DNA of 64,000 nt from Bacteroidales bacterium UBA5197 (GTDB taxonomy: Bacteria > Bacteroidota > Bacteroidia > Bacteroidales > Lentimicrobiaceae): contig DHVX01000071.1 in the NCBI GenBank assembly GCA_002412885.1, positions 70,747 through 134,746 of the forward strand, written 5' to 3'. Made by a program: the position numbers and the translations under genes. Positions 35,337 through 43,665 of this stretch are shown here, one piece after another (the stretch's first letter is position 1; every line of letters begins with the position of its first letter). Under the pieces are notes generated by a model. It saw nothing but the letters and a program-made list of their open reading frames with translations, was not told the DNA's origin and ran no database searches.

Positions 35337-35354
35337 CTTAACAATAACTTAACA
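35337..35354 (+). promoter_or_regulatory. Pho-box-like direct repeat upstream of the phosphate transporter
   Basis: CTTAACA at 35337-35343 repeats exactly at 35348-35354, an 11 base period. PhoB/PhoP-type regulators bind short direct repeats of this period (PhoP boxes in Bacillus are TTAACA-type units with 5 base spacers). A degenerate third unit may follow at 35359. It lies about 62 bases before the PiT ATG. Confidence 0.45.
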
Positions 35355-35416
35355 TACGCTCTGTTATGCAGGAATAATCTTTGACTAATATTGCGCCTTC
35401 AATTCCTCTCCATCAA

Positions 35417-37630
35417 ATGGAAACCATTTACCTGATTCTCATCCTTGTTTTATTTCTGCTTGCCATTTCCGACCTTATCGTTGGTGTGAGCAACGATGCA
35501 GTAAACTTTTTAAATTCGGCAGTTGGCTCGAAAGCTGCACCGCTGAAAATTGTAATGCTGGTAGCTGCAGCCGGGGTCCTCGCGGGAACAGTTTTTTCGG
35601 GGGGAATGATGGAGATAGCCAGAAGCGGGATTTTTTATCCCGACAAGTTCACATTTGCCGATATAATGCTGATTTTTCTGGCGGTAATGATCACCGATGT
35701 GATTTTGCTTGACACTTTCAACACCATAGGTTTTCCAACATCAACAACAGTTTCGCTGGTTTTTGAACTAATGGGGGCCTCTGTTGCAATTGCAATATTT
35801 AAAATTGCAGGAGGGGCAGAACATACACAGCTTGGCGAATACATAAATTCAGGAAAGGCACTGGCAGTTATATCGGGAATTTTACTTTCTGTAATCATTG
35901 CTTTTACGATTGGTGCCTTTACTCAGTTTGTAACCCGACTGATTTTCACGTTTAACTATGAGCGGAGACTCAAATACCTTGGCGGACTTTTCGGAGGAAT
36001 CGCCATCACCATCATCGTCTATTTTATTCTGATAAAAGGTGCAAAAGATGCAGCTTTTATGACCCCTGCCAATTATAAATGGGTAAAAGACAACAGTTTG
36101 CAACTTCTGATTTTCAGTTTTGCAGGCTTCACCTCTCTACTTTACCTGGTTAATATTTTCTTCAGGGTTAATGTTCTGAAAATTGTGGTACTTGTGGGAA
36201 CATTCGCGTTGGCGATGGCTTTTGCCGGAAACGATTTGGTGAATTTCATCGGTGTTCCACTGGCTGGCTATGACTCTTATTTAACTTTCATAAACACACC
36301 CGGCGCCAATCCGGGCTCCTTTACCATGGAAGCACTCAGCGGTGCGGTAAAAACTCCAATGATTTTCCTGCTTATGTCAGGCGTAATCATGGTGATTACT
36401 CTATACTTATCGAAAAAAGCCCGTACTGTAATTATGACCGAGGTTAACCTCAGTCGCCAGGATGAAGGTGAAGAAAGATTTGGTTCCTCAGCATTATCAA
36501 GAGGCATTGTCAGAGTTTCGCTTGGCATGAACAGTTTTTTTTCAGGTATTCTTCCTGAAAGCACGAAAGAATGGATAGCCGTAAGGTTTGCTCCACTTCC
36601 CAGAAAACGAAAAGAGAAAAATCTTCCGGCTTTTGACCTCCTCAGGGCTGCGGTGAATCTGGTGGTATCAAGTGCCCTGATTGCTCTTGGAACTTCATTA
36701 AAACTGCCGCTTTCAACTACTTATGTGACTTTTATGGTGGCAATGGGCACCAGCCTTTCAGATGGCGCGTGGGACCGGGAAAGTGCAGTTTACAGAATCA
36801 CCGGTGTATTTTCAGTAATCGGAGGGTGGTTCTTTACAGCTATATCTGCATTTACAATATCTTTTATTCTGGCCTCCCTGTTTTTCGTTGGCGGAACAAT
36901 TGCCATTTTTATCATGATTTCAATTGCTGCTTTTATGGCTTACCGGACTCATAGAATTCACCTGAAAAAAGAAGAATCAGGAAAAGTATCAAAGGCTAAA
37001 GAAGAAGCAGTAAATCCGGATAATGTAAAAGAATTCTGCACCAAAAATGCAGCTGAAACCTTTACAACAGTTTCTGCATTTTACAATCAGATTATTACCG
37101 GAAACCAGAATACCGACATAAGCGCATTAAGAGAGATCAGAAATAACATTACCGGGCTGCAGAAGGAAGCCAGAACTCAAAGAAAGATAGTATCACAGGT
37201 GCTTAAAGGAACTGCTGAGCAGGAAGCCGATCAGGCATACTATGCCATCAGAACACAGGATAACCTTCTGGAGATTCTTAATTGTATTGGCATTATTGCA
37301 GGAGCTTCAATAAGCCATATGGCCAATCATCATAAGCCTCTGAGCGAAATGCAGCTGACTGAGCTAAAAACAATTAATGATAAACTCACCATTCTTTTAC
37401 ATGGTATAGCCCGGACTGTTGCACCCGATGACAACACCATCGCAGAAACTCCTGAGGTTCTGAAAATACCGGTAGAAGCCGAAATAGAGAAGAGCAGTAA
37501 AAACGAGGTAAAACGAATCCGCGAAGAAATGACTGGCAACCGAAGCAGCATTTTATTTATGAGCATATTGCAGGAAACCAGAAATATAGTTCACTTTTCA
37601 TCACAGGTTTTGCACAGCCTTAATAAATAA
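35417..37630 (+). CDS. PiT-family inorganic phosphate transporter with PhoU-like C-terminal domain
   Basis: A 737 residue protein. The first 540 or so residues form a PHO4/PiT phosphate permease with the duplicated signature GVSNDAVNFLNSAVGSKA (about 24-41) and FAGNDLVNFIGVPLAGY (about 270-286), and about 12 membrane helices. From about residue 545 a soluble helical region of about 190 residues follows (FCTKNAAETFTTVSAFYNQI, LREIRNNITGLQKEARTQRK). Its pattern resembles PhoU helical bundles. This suggests a built-in regulatory domain. The ATG at 35417 starts right before the first membrane helix. Confidence 0.88.
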   Translation: METIYLILILVLFLLAISDLIVGVSNDAVNFLNSAVGSKAAPLKIVMLVAAAGVLAGTVFSGGMMEIARSGIFYPDKFTFADIMLIFLAVMITDVILLDTFNTIGFPTSTTVSLVFELMGASVAIAIFKIAGGAEHTQLGEYINSGKALAVISGILLSVIIAFTIGAFTQFVTRLIFTFNYERRLKYLGGLFGGIAITIIVYFILIKGAKDAAFMTPANYKWVKDNSLQLLIFSFAGFTSLLYLVNIFFRVNVLKIVVLVGTFALAMAFAGNDLVNFIGVPLAGYDSYLTFINTPGANPGSFTMEALSGAVKTPMIFLLMSGVIMVITLYLSKKARTVIMTEVNLSRQDEGEERFGSSALSRGIVRVSLGMNSFFSGILPESTKEWIAVRFAPLPRKRKEKNLPAFDLLRAAVNLVVSSALIALGTSLKLPLSTTYVTFMVAMGTSLSDGAWDRESAVYRITGVFSVIGGWFFTAISAFTISFILASLFFVGGTIAIFIMISIAAFMAYRTHRIHLKKEESGKVSKAKEEAVNPDNVKEFCTKNAAETFTTVSAFYNQIITGNQNTDISALREIRNNITGLQKEARTQRKIVSQVLKGTAEQEADQAYYAIRTQDNLLEILNCIGIIAGASISHMANHHKPLSEMQLTELKTINDKLTILLHGIARTVAPDDNTIAETPEVLKIPVEAEIEKSSKNEVKRIREEMTGNRSSILFMSILQETRNIVHFSSQVLHSLNK

Positions 37631-37707
37631 AGAGATTCAAGGATTCAAAGATTTTCACAATTTCTTGCTCACAAGTAAATTGATTTTTCAATCGTTAACC
37701 AAATTCC

Positions 37708-38334
37708 ATGACAGAAATATTTTCTGAAATAACTTCCTGGTATTTCAATAACATCAACTATTTCACCATTACCTTGCTTATGGTGGTTGAGAGTTCGTTT
37801 ATACCCTTTCCTTCGGAAGTTATTGTACCTCCGGCAGCCTACAAAGCAGCAACTGGAGAACTGAATATATTTCTTGTAGTTTTCTTCGCAACCCTTGGCG
37901 CCTTGATTGGTGCTTTATTCAATTACTATTTCGCTTTATGGATAGGCCGGTCGGCAATTTATGCGCTGGCTGATACAAGATTGGCAAGAATGTTTATGAT
38001 TCAGCCTTCATCTATAAAAAAAGCTGAAGATTATTTTGTCAGACATGGCAAAACTTCAACCTTTATCGGCAGACTGATACCAGCCATACGTCAATTGATA
38101 TCCATTCCTGCGGGGCTTGCCCGGATGCCACTGAAAAGCTTTATTATTTACACCACCGCCGGTGCATTGCTGTGGAACACAATTCTGGCTTTTATCGGTT
38201 ATTATTTCCCGAAAGAACTGATGGATAAATATTACCATGAAATAAATGCGGTGATGATAATTTCCGGTATTTTGTTTGCATTATATCTGGTTTACCAGGG
38301 ATTTAAGGCAAAAAGCAAAAACAAACAATCTTAA
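37708..38334 (+). CDS. DedA family membrane protein
   Basis: A 208 residue integral membrane protein of the DedA/SNARE-associated family. It has the N-terminal ESSFIPFPSEVIVPPA re-entrant motif (about 28-43) and the conserved GRLIPAIRQLISIPAGLARM segment (about 118-137). Members act in envelope homeostasis. Some flip polyprenyl phosphate or phosphatidylethanolamine across the membrane, so a role in recycling lipid carriers would suit the envelope genes nearby. It lies 77 bases downstream of the phosphate transporter on the same strand. Confidence 0.93.
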   Translation: MTEIFSEITSWYFNNINYFTITLLMVVESSFIPFPSEVIVPPAAYKAATGELNIFLVVFFATLGALIGALFNYYFALWIGRSAIYALADTRLARMFMIQPSSIKKAEDYFVRHGKTSTFIGRLIPAIRQLISIPAGLARMPLKSFIIYTTAGALLWNTILAFIGYYFPKELMDKYYHEINAVMIISGILFALYLVYQGFKAKSKNKQS

Positions 38335-38466
38335 AAAATGCATCAGGAAATCATAATCGGTTGTGAGTGTTTAACATAATTATTACTCAGAAGGGATAGT
38401 TAATCCGGTTTGATAATAAATATTCGAATAATTCTATAAATTTGAATGGTTTTAAAAATATTAGAA

Positions 38467-39324
38467 ATGAGAAATACATATACATTTAATTCGTTCATAA
38501 TTATACTGTTACTTGTTTTAGTATCCTGTGACAAAGAAAGCCACAAGGACGATACTGATACTGGCAATCGTGATCCAAGGTTAAAAAAACTTACAGCTAC
38601 ACTCCGAATAAATAACTATTCGTATGATGAGATCAATGAAGTTTTTTTTCGATATAACAACAAGAACGAACTTGCAAGTATAGCTTCTCCATTTTTAGGC
38701 GACTCAGTTTATTTTACATATCGGCAAGACGGAAAGATAACTTCCGCGTTTTATCAGGAAACTGACGATTTTCAATATACAAGCCAATACACATGGGGTG
38801 AAAATACTGTGACGATAACTTCCACATCAGATCCGGAAGCTAAAATAGTAATAACACTTAACAACAATGAGAACATGGTAAAAATGGAGTCCTATGAATA
38901 TGACGGAACAAACTGGCAATTAACTAATTATAACACATATACCTGGATAAATGAGAATCTTACCAGAACAGAAATTTTTGTTGATGCTTACTCCAAAGCT
39001 TTCACTCCGGAAGCAGGCACTGAGTTCGAAGGCACTAACCATTCAGGTTCCTTATTTTACAAGTATGAAGATGTGATATACACTTATGATCAAAAAGAAA
39101 ATCCATTCAGAAAATTCTATTTTTACAAGTTTTCAGAGAATGCATACATGGGCTCTGCAAACAATGCAATTTCAGCTACCACTAATAGAATCAACATTAT
39201 AGGTGAGCATATTAATACCTTTACACAAAGTTTCATTTATACTTATCAGGAAACCGACCTTCCTGAAACAAAACTCGAAGAAAGATCAAACTCGTCATAT
39301 TTCCAGGAATTTGAGTATGAATAA
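38467..39324 (+). CDS. Hypothetical lipoprotein, DUF4595-like
   Basis: A 285 residue lipoprotein (VLVSC with Cys21). The mature part is rich in Tyr, Asn and Thr with repeated strand units (VFFRYNNKNELASI, VYFTYRQDGKITSAFY, QYTWGENTVTITS) that recall DUF4595/RHS-like beta structures. The ATG at 38467 puts the signal peptide at the N-terminus, and another ATG at 38446 is possible. Monocistronic. Function is unknown. Confidence 0.68.
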   Translation: MRNTYTFNSFIIILLLVLVSCDKESHKDDTDTGNRDPRLKKLTATLRINNYSYDEINEVFFRYNNKNELASIASPFLGDSVYFTYRQDGKITSAFYQETDDFQYTSQYTWGENTVTITSTSDPEAKIVITLNNNENMVKMESYEYDGTNWQLTNYNTYTWINENLTRTEIFVDAYSKAFTPEAGTEFEGTNHSGSLFYKYEDVIYTYDQKENPFRKFYFYKFSENAYMGSANNAISATTNRINIIGEHINTFTQSFIYTYQETDLPETKLEERSNSSYFQEFEYE

Positions 39325-39516
39325 GCCCTCTGGTAAACTTTCATTCCTCCCTCTTCCACTCCATCATCTTCGCGATCTTTTATTATTCCATACATTTGAT
39401 GCATAAAGACAAATGATCTAAAAATACATTTCAGTTATTATGAGGTGATATTTGCTCAGGTAATTTAATACACCTCCTCTGCCCTGACAATCCCAAATTC
39501 AAAATCATTTCCTCCA

Positions 39517-39545
39517 TTGCCACGCGGTTTTATCTGCTAACTTTG
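39517..39545 (+). promoter_or_regulatory. Bacteroidota-type promoter TTG-N18-TAACTTTG
   Basis: TTG at 39517-39519 and TAACTTTG at 39538-39545, with 20 bases to the ATG at 39566. Both elements and spacing are near consensus. Confidence 0.65.
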
Positions 39546-39565
39546 CCACACCAACAAATAATCAG

Positions 39566-40207
39566 ATGACCGAACACCATGTATGGCACAGCAAAGTAAA
39601 TGGCGAAAAAGCAGTTTCAAAACTCAAAAAACATGGGTTTGATGCTTTTTTCTTTTCAACAAAAGAGGAAGCCGTAAAGTACATCTCGGCTCAGTTTTCC
39701 CCCGGGTTAAAAGTTGCTTTCGGCGGATCACTAACGGCCAGACAACTTGGGCTGAGAGAACTGGCAAAAACCAGTAACTGCATAATCATCGACCACGGTT
39801 TACCTGATTTAAGTGAGAATGAGCGCCTGGACATAATGCGGCAGGAGTTGATGAGCGATCTGTTTATCAGCAGCAGCAACGCAATTACACTGGATGGAAG
39901 CATTGTTAATGCCGATGGATATGGAAATCGGGTAGCAGCTATGATTTTTGGTCCAAGGAAGGTGATTGTGGTGGCAGGCATTAATAAAGTTGTTGAAAAT
40001 GAAGAAGCTGCCCTCAACCGCTTGAAAAATACTGCCGCCCCTATGAATATGAAACGCCTGAACCGCGATACTCCATGCGCCATTGATGGAATCTGCCACG
40101 ATTGCAATGCTGAAGAAAGAGGCTGTAGAGCATACACCATACTTCGACGCCGCCCGGCTCATACACCAACGCAGGTTATCATTATAGGTGAAGACCTGGG
40201 GATGTAG
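39566..40207 (+). CDS. LUD-domain protein (LutC/YkgG-like)
   Basis: A 213 residue cytosolic LUD-domain protein related to LutC, a subunit of the lactate oxidation complex. Family features are VAFGGSLTARQLGLRE (about 50-65), SSSNAITLDGSIVNADGYGN (about 102-121) and FGPRKVIVVAGINK. A C-terminal cysteine cluster (Cys171, Cys177, Cys180, Cys187) could bind an iron-sulfur centre. LutA-like protein is encoded 16 kb away at 23181. No LutB-like gene is in the window. A near-consensus promoter precedes it. Confidence 0.87.
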   Translation: MTEHHVWHSKVNGEKAVSKLKKHGFDAFFFSTKEEAVKYISAQFSPGLKVAFGGSLTARQLGLRELAKTSNCIIIDHGLPDLSENERLDIMRQELMSDLFISSSNAITLDGSIVNADGYGNRVAAMIFGPRKVIVVAGINKVVENEEAALNRLKNTAAPMNMKRLNRDTPCAIDGICHDCNAEERGCRAYTILRRRPAHTPTQVIIIGEDLGM

Positions 40208-40309
40208 TAATGACGCGGCTTCCTTCCATCAAAAAGCACTACTCAGTAAGCTAAATATCAGTCATTTACATAAATTAATGCACTTTTAATCAATAATTTA
40301 ATAAAAAAC

Positions 40310-40341
40310 TTGCTTTCTTTAGATTTGCTTCCTTACTTTTG
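40310..40341 (+). promoter_or_regulatory. Putative purB promoter TTG-N21-TACTTTTG
   Basis: TTG at 40310-40312 and TACTTTTG at 40334-40341, 23 bases before the purB ATG. Confidence 0.6.
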
Positions 40342-40364
40342 AACTTTCGTTTAAAGTTACAGAT

Positions 40365-41717
40365 ATGGAATTAACTGTATTGAATGCTATCTCTCCTGTA
40401 GACGGGAGATATAGAAAACAGGTAGAAGGACTGGCATACTTCTTTTCAGAAGCAGCCCTTATTAACTACAGGGTTTTTGTTGAAACAGAGTATTTTATTG
40501 CACTTTGCCAGATTCCGCTGCCCCAGTTAAAAAATGTAACCACGGCTGATTTTGAAAATCTGCGCGCACTTTGCCGTGATTTTACTTTTAACGATGCCGC
40601 CGAAGTTAAAGAGATAGAGGCTACAACAAACCACGACGTAAAAGCCGTGGAATACTATCTCAAAAAGAAGTTCGACAAAATGGGCCTCGGAAAATATAAG
40701 GAGTTCCTTCATTTCGGGCTAACTTCTCAGGATATCAACAATACTTCAGGGCCTTATGCGCTGAGGCTCGCAATGGAAGAAATTGTACTTCCAATACTTG
40801 AGGAGCTTGTGAAGAAACTCACCGACAAATCAAAAACATGGAAAAATGTTCCCATGTTGGCCAGAACTCACGGTCAACCGGCAACACCAACAACAGTTGG
40901 TAAAGAACTGTATGTTTTTGTGGATCGGCTTAAACAACAGATAAAGCAATTAAAATCCATTCCTTACACCGCCAAATTTGGTGGCGCAACCGGAAACCTG
41001 AATGCGCATTATGCTGCTTATCCTGAAATTGACTGGATTGCTTTTGCAGATAAGTTTACACGAGAACACCTGAATCTTGAACGGCAGAAATTCACCACTC
41101 AGATTGAGCATTACGACAATCTGGCAGCACTTTTTGATGCCCTTAAACGCATAAACAACATTATGATCGACCTCAGCCGTGATGTATGGGCTTATGTATC
41201 AATGGATTATTTCAAACAGAAGATAAAAGCCGGCGAAGTTGGATCATCAGCAATGCCGCACAAAGTCAATCCCATTGATTTTGAGAATGCCGAAGGAAAT
41301 CTCGGCATTGCAAACGCACTTTTTGAGCATCTTTCCTCAAAACTACCCATCTCAAGGTTACAGCGCGATCTTACCGATTCAACAGTTTCAAGAAATATTG
41401 GCATTCCGGCAGCGCATACTGTAATTGCCATAAAATCAATCACACGGGGTTTGTCAAAACTCGTTCTGAATGAAGAAAAAATTGCACTCGATCTGGAAAA
41501 TAACTGGGCGGTAGTTGCCGAGGCCATTCAAACCATTTTAAGAAGAGAAGGTTTCCCGAAACCTTACGAAGCGCTGAAAGGCCTTACCCGCACAAACACC
41601 CGCATAACCGCAGAAAGCATCCGTACTTTTATTGAAAAACTCAATGTGAGTGACAAAGTCAAAAATGAGCTTCTGGCGCTAAGTCCACATAATTACACAG
41701 GGCATATCGGGTTTTAG
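40365..41717 (+). CDS. purB: Adenylosuccinate lyase
   Basis: A 450 residue enzyme of the fumarase/aspartase superfamily. It acts twice in purine synthesis, releasing fumarate from SAICAR and from adenylosuccinate. Landmarks are the start LNAISPVDGRYR, TTNHDVKAVEYYLKK, HFGLTSQDINNTS, the catalytic-His region ARTHGQPATPTTVGKE and the family signature GSSAMPHKVNPIDFENAEGN (about 287-306). Length and motifs match the E. coli-type enzyme. No other pur genes are adjacent. Confidence 0.97.
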   Translation: MELTVLNAISPVDGRYRKQVEGLAYFFSEAALINYRVFVETEYFIALCQIPLPQLKNVTTADFENLRALCRDFTFNDAAEVKEIEATTNHDVKAVEYYLKKKFDKMGLGKYKEFLHFGLTSQDINNTSGPYALRLAMEEIVLPILEELVKKLTDKSKTWKNVPMLARTHGQPATPTTVGKELYVFVDRLKQQIKQLKSIPYTAKFGGATGNLNAHYAAYPEIDWIAFADKFTREHLNLERQKFTTQIEHYDNLAALFDALKRINNIMIDLSRDVWAYVSMDYFKQKIKAGEVGSSAMPHKVNPIDFENAEGNLGIANALFEHLSSKLPISRLQRDLTDSTVSRNIGIPAAHTVIAIKSITRGLSKLVLNEEKIALDLENNWAVVAEAIQTILRREGFPKPYEALKGLTRTNTRITAESIRTFIEKLNVSDKVKNELLALSPHNYTGHIGF

Positions 41718-41721
41718 TTTT

Positions 41722-41940
41722 AGTCGGAGGTCGGAGGACAGAGGTCGCTTGTCTCGGGAGCTCAAAGAGATAACGAGAGAGGTCAGAGGTCAGATTTGAA
41801 AATTTGAAGATTTGAAAATTTAGCAATTTGAAGATTTAGCAATTTGAAGATTTGAAAATCCGAAATCCGAAATTTGAAATCCGAACCGAAGCGGAGCTCA
41901 CCGAAGGTAAATCTGCAATCCGAAATCCGAAATCCTCAAT
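41722..41940. repeat. Compound short-tandem-repeat array, locus 4
   Basis: GGTCGGA/GGTCAGA heptamers are followed by many ATTTGAA/ATTTGAAG/ATTTAGCA-type heptamers, then CCGAAAT units. A block with GGAGCTCACCGAAGGTAAAT (shared with locus 3) and further CCGAAAT units ending TCCTCAAT follow. It fills the whole gap between the convergent purB and ald genes and reaches the ald stop codon. Confidence 0.9.
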
Positions 41941-43159
41941 GAAAAGCTGCAATCAACAGATCAATATCTTTATGCGGAAGGTGGAAATACTCACTGATGT
42001 AGCGATTTGTTGAAATACCATTATAAAGGTACACCCCGTTTCTTACGCCAATGTCAGTCCTGAGGATGTTATTGATTCCTCCCTCCTCTCCTATTTTGAG
42101 TAAAATCGGAGCAAGCAGATTGCTGAGTGCACGTGAAGCTGTTCGCGGAACCCTGGAAGCTATATTAGGCACACAATAATGCGTAACTCCGTATTTTTCA
42201 AAAACCGGATTCTTATGGTTGGTGATTTCTGATGTTTCGAAACATCCACCCTGATCTATGCTCACATCAATAATGATGGCACCGCCTTTCATTTGCTGAA
42301 CCATAGCCTCGGTAACGCAAACCGGCGACAATCCACCCTGTGGCCTGATGGCACCGATTGCCACATCGGCTGTCCGCAACGCATCAAGAATAGATTTGGG
42401 CTGAAGAATGGATGTGAAAATCCTTGCTCCAAGATTATTCTGCAATCTTCGAAGCCTGTATACCGAGCTATCAAAAACCTTAACCAGCGCGCCCATTCCC
42501 ATGGCAGCACGTGTTGCAAATTCACCAACGGTCCCGGCACCAAGAATTACAACTTCGGTGGGAGAGATTCCGCTCAGTCCGCCAAACATAAGACCACGCC
42601 CATAACCCGGATGACTCAGGTATTCAGCAGCTATCAGAATAGATGTGTTTCCGGCTATTTCTGACATAGCACGAATCACCGGGTAATTGCTTTCCTTATC
42701 CTTAACATATTCATAAGCCAGGGCAGTAATTCTTTTTGAAGAAAGTTTCCTGAAATGAGAATCATTCAGACTGGCAAGATTGAGTGATGAAAGCAATACC
42801 TGTTTTCCGCGCATCATCTCGATTTCTTCACCAGTTGGAGGAGATACTTTTATAATAACATCGCACTGAAAAACCGGCGATGAATCCTTTACAATTTCGG
42901 CTCCTGCTTCGCTGAACTCATTGTCAGAATAATGTGCAGCCATGCCCGATTTTGTTTCGACCAGTACCCTGTGTCCGGCATTAACAAGCAAAGCAACAGC
43001 ATCGGGAACCAGAGAAACACGGTTTTCTAAAAGCGTGGTTTCGCAGGGAATACCAAGCGTGAGTTTACATGCCTGGTTTGGTATCTCAAGACGCTCTTCC
43101 TGAGGCATAAGGCCAACAGAATGAGAAGGATACACATAATATTCATTCTGCTCTTGCAT
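41936..43159 (-). CDS. ald: Alanine dehydrogenase
   Basis: A 407 residue NAD-dependent enzyme interconverting alanine and pyruvate plus ammonia. The N-terminal half has LGIPCETTLLENRVSLVPDA (about 34-53). The Rossmann segment VVILGAGTVGEFATRAAMGM is near 205-224, followed by VKVFD. The C-terminal half has GGAIIIDVSIDQGGCFETS and PNIASRVPRTAS. It is about 35 residues longer than the usual 370, with an N-terminal extension common in Bacteroidota homologues. It follows tsaE by 73 bases on the same strand. Its stop codon is the edge of a repeat array. Confidence 0.9.
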   Translation of the reverse strand: MQEQNEYYVYPSHSVGLMPQEERLEIPNQACKLTLGIPCETTLLENRVSLVPDAVALLVNAGHRVLVETKSGMAAHYSDNEFSEAGAEIVKDSSPVFQCDVIIKVSPPTGEEIEMMRGKQVLLSSLNLASLNDSHFRKLSSKRITALAYEYVKDKESNYPVIRAMSEIAGNTSILIAAEYLSHPGYGRGLMFGGLSGISPTEVVILGAGTVGEFATRAAMGMGALVKVFDSSVYRLRRLQNNLGARIFTSILQPKSILDALRTADVAIGAIRPQGGLSPVCVTEAMVQQMKGGAIIIDVSIDQGGCFETSEITNHKNPVFEKYGVTHYCVPNIASRVPRTASRALSNLLAPILLKIGEEGGINNILRTDIGVRNGVYLYNGISTNRYISEYFHLPHKDIDLLIAAFH

Positions 43160-43232
43160 TTTCGTGGATGGTTATCAAATTGTCATGCTAATTTATGCAT
43201 TAATTCAATAGAAAAACCATCTGAAAAGCAAA

Positions 43233-43658
43233 TCACAAAACACTGAAAATCCTTGAATCGTTTAACTCATCAATGCGGATATTGATGGAAAGGCAATCCT
43301 CAGGAATAAACTCCCCAGCTACTTCAGGCCATTCAATGAAACAATAATTTCCGCTGTAAAAGTAATCCTCATAACCAATATCCAGAAGCTCCGAGGGTTT
43401 GCGCAAGCGATAAAGGTCGAAGTGATAAACAGGGTTTCCGGTACTGGTTCTGTATTCATTTACAATTGAGAAAGTTGGGCTGGTTACAGTATCTTCAACC
43501 GTCAGTTGCCGGCACAGAGCCTGAATAAAAGTGGTTTTGCCGGCGCCCATCTGCCCTGAGATCGCCATAACTCTGGCATCAGGAATGTATGCAAGTATCT
43601 GTGCAGCAATATTATCAAGCGAATCCAGGCCTGCGCAAATAAAAGTTTCAGGTTTCAT
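43233..43658 (-). CDS. tsaE: tRNA threonylcarbamoyladenosine biosynthesis ATPase TsaE
   Basis: A 141 residue small P-loop ATPase that works with TsaB and TsaD to make t6A37 on ANN-decoding tRNAs. Walker A is GQMGAGKTTFIQAL (about 35-48), and SPTFSIVNEY, HFDLYRL and FIEWPE are family hallmarks. Length is normal. It starts seven bases after the porX stop, a gene order seen across Bacteroidota. Confidence 0.95.
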   Translation of the reverse strand: MKPETFICAGLDSLDNIAAQILAYIPDARVMAISGQMGAGKTTFIQALCRQLTVEDTVTSPTFSIVNEYRTSTGNPVYHFDLYRLRKPSELLDIGYEDYFYSGNYCFIEWPEVAGEFIPEDCLSINIRIDELNDSRIFSVL

Positions 43659-43665
43659 AAACCAA

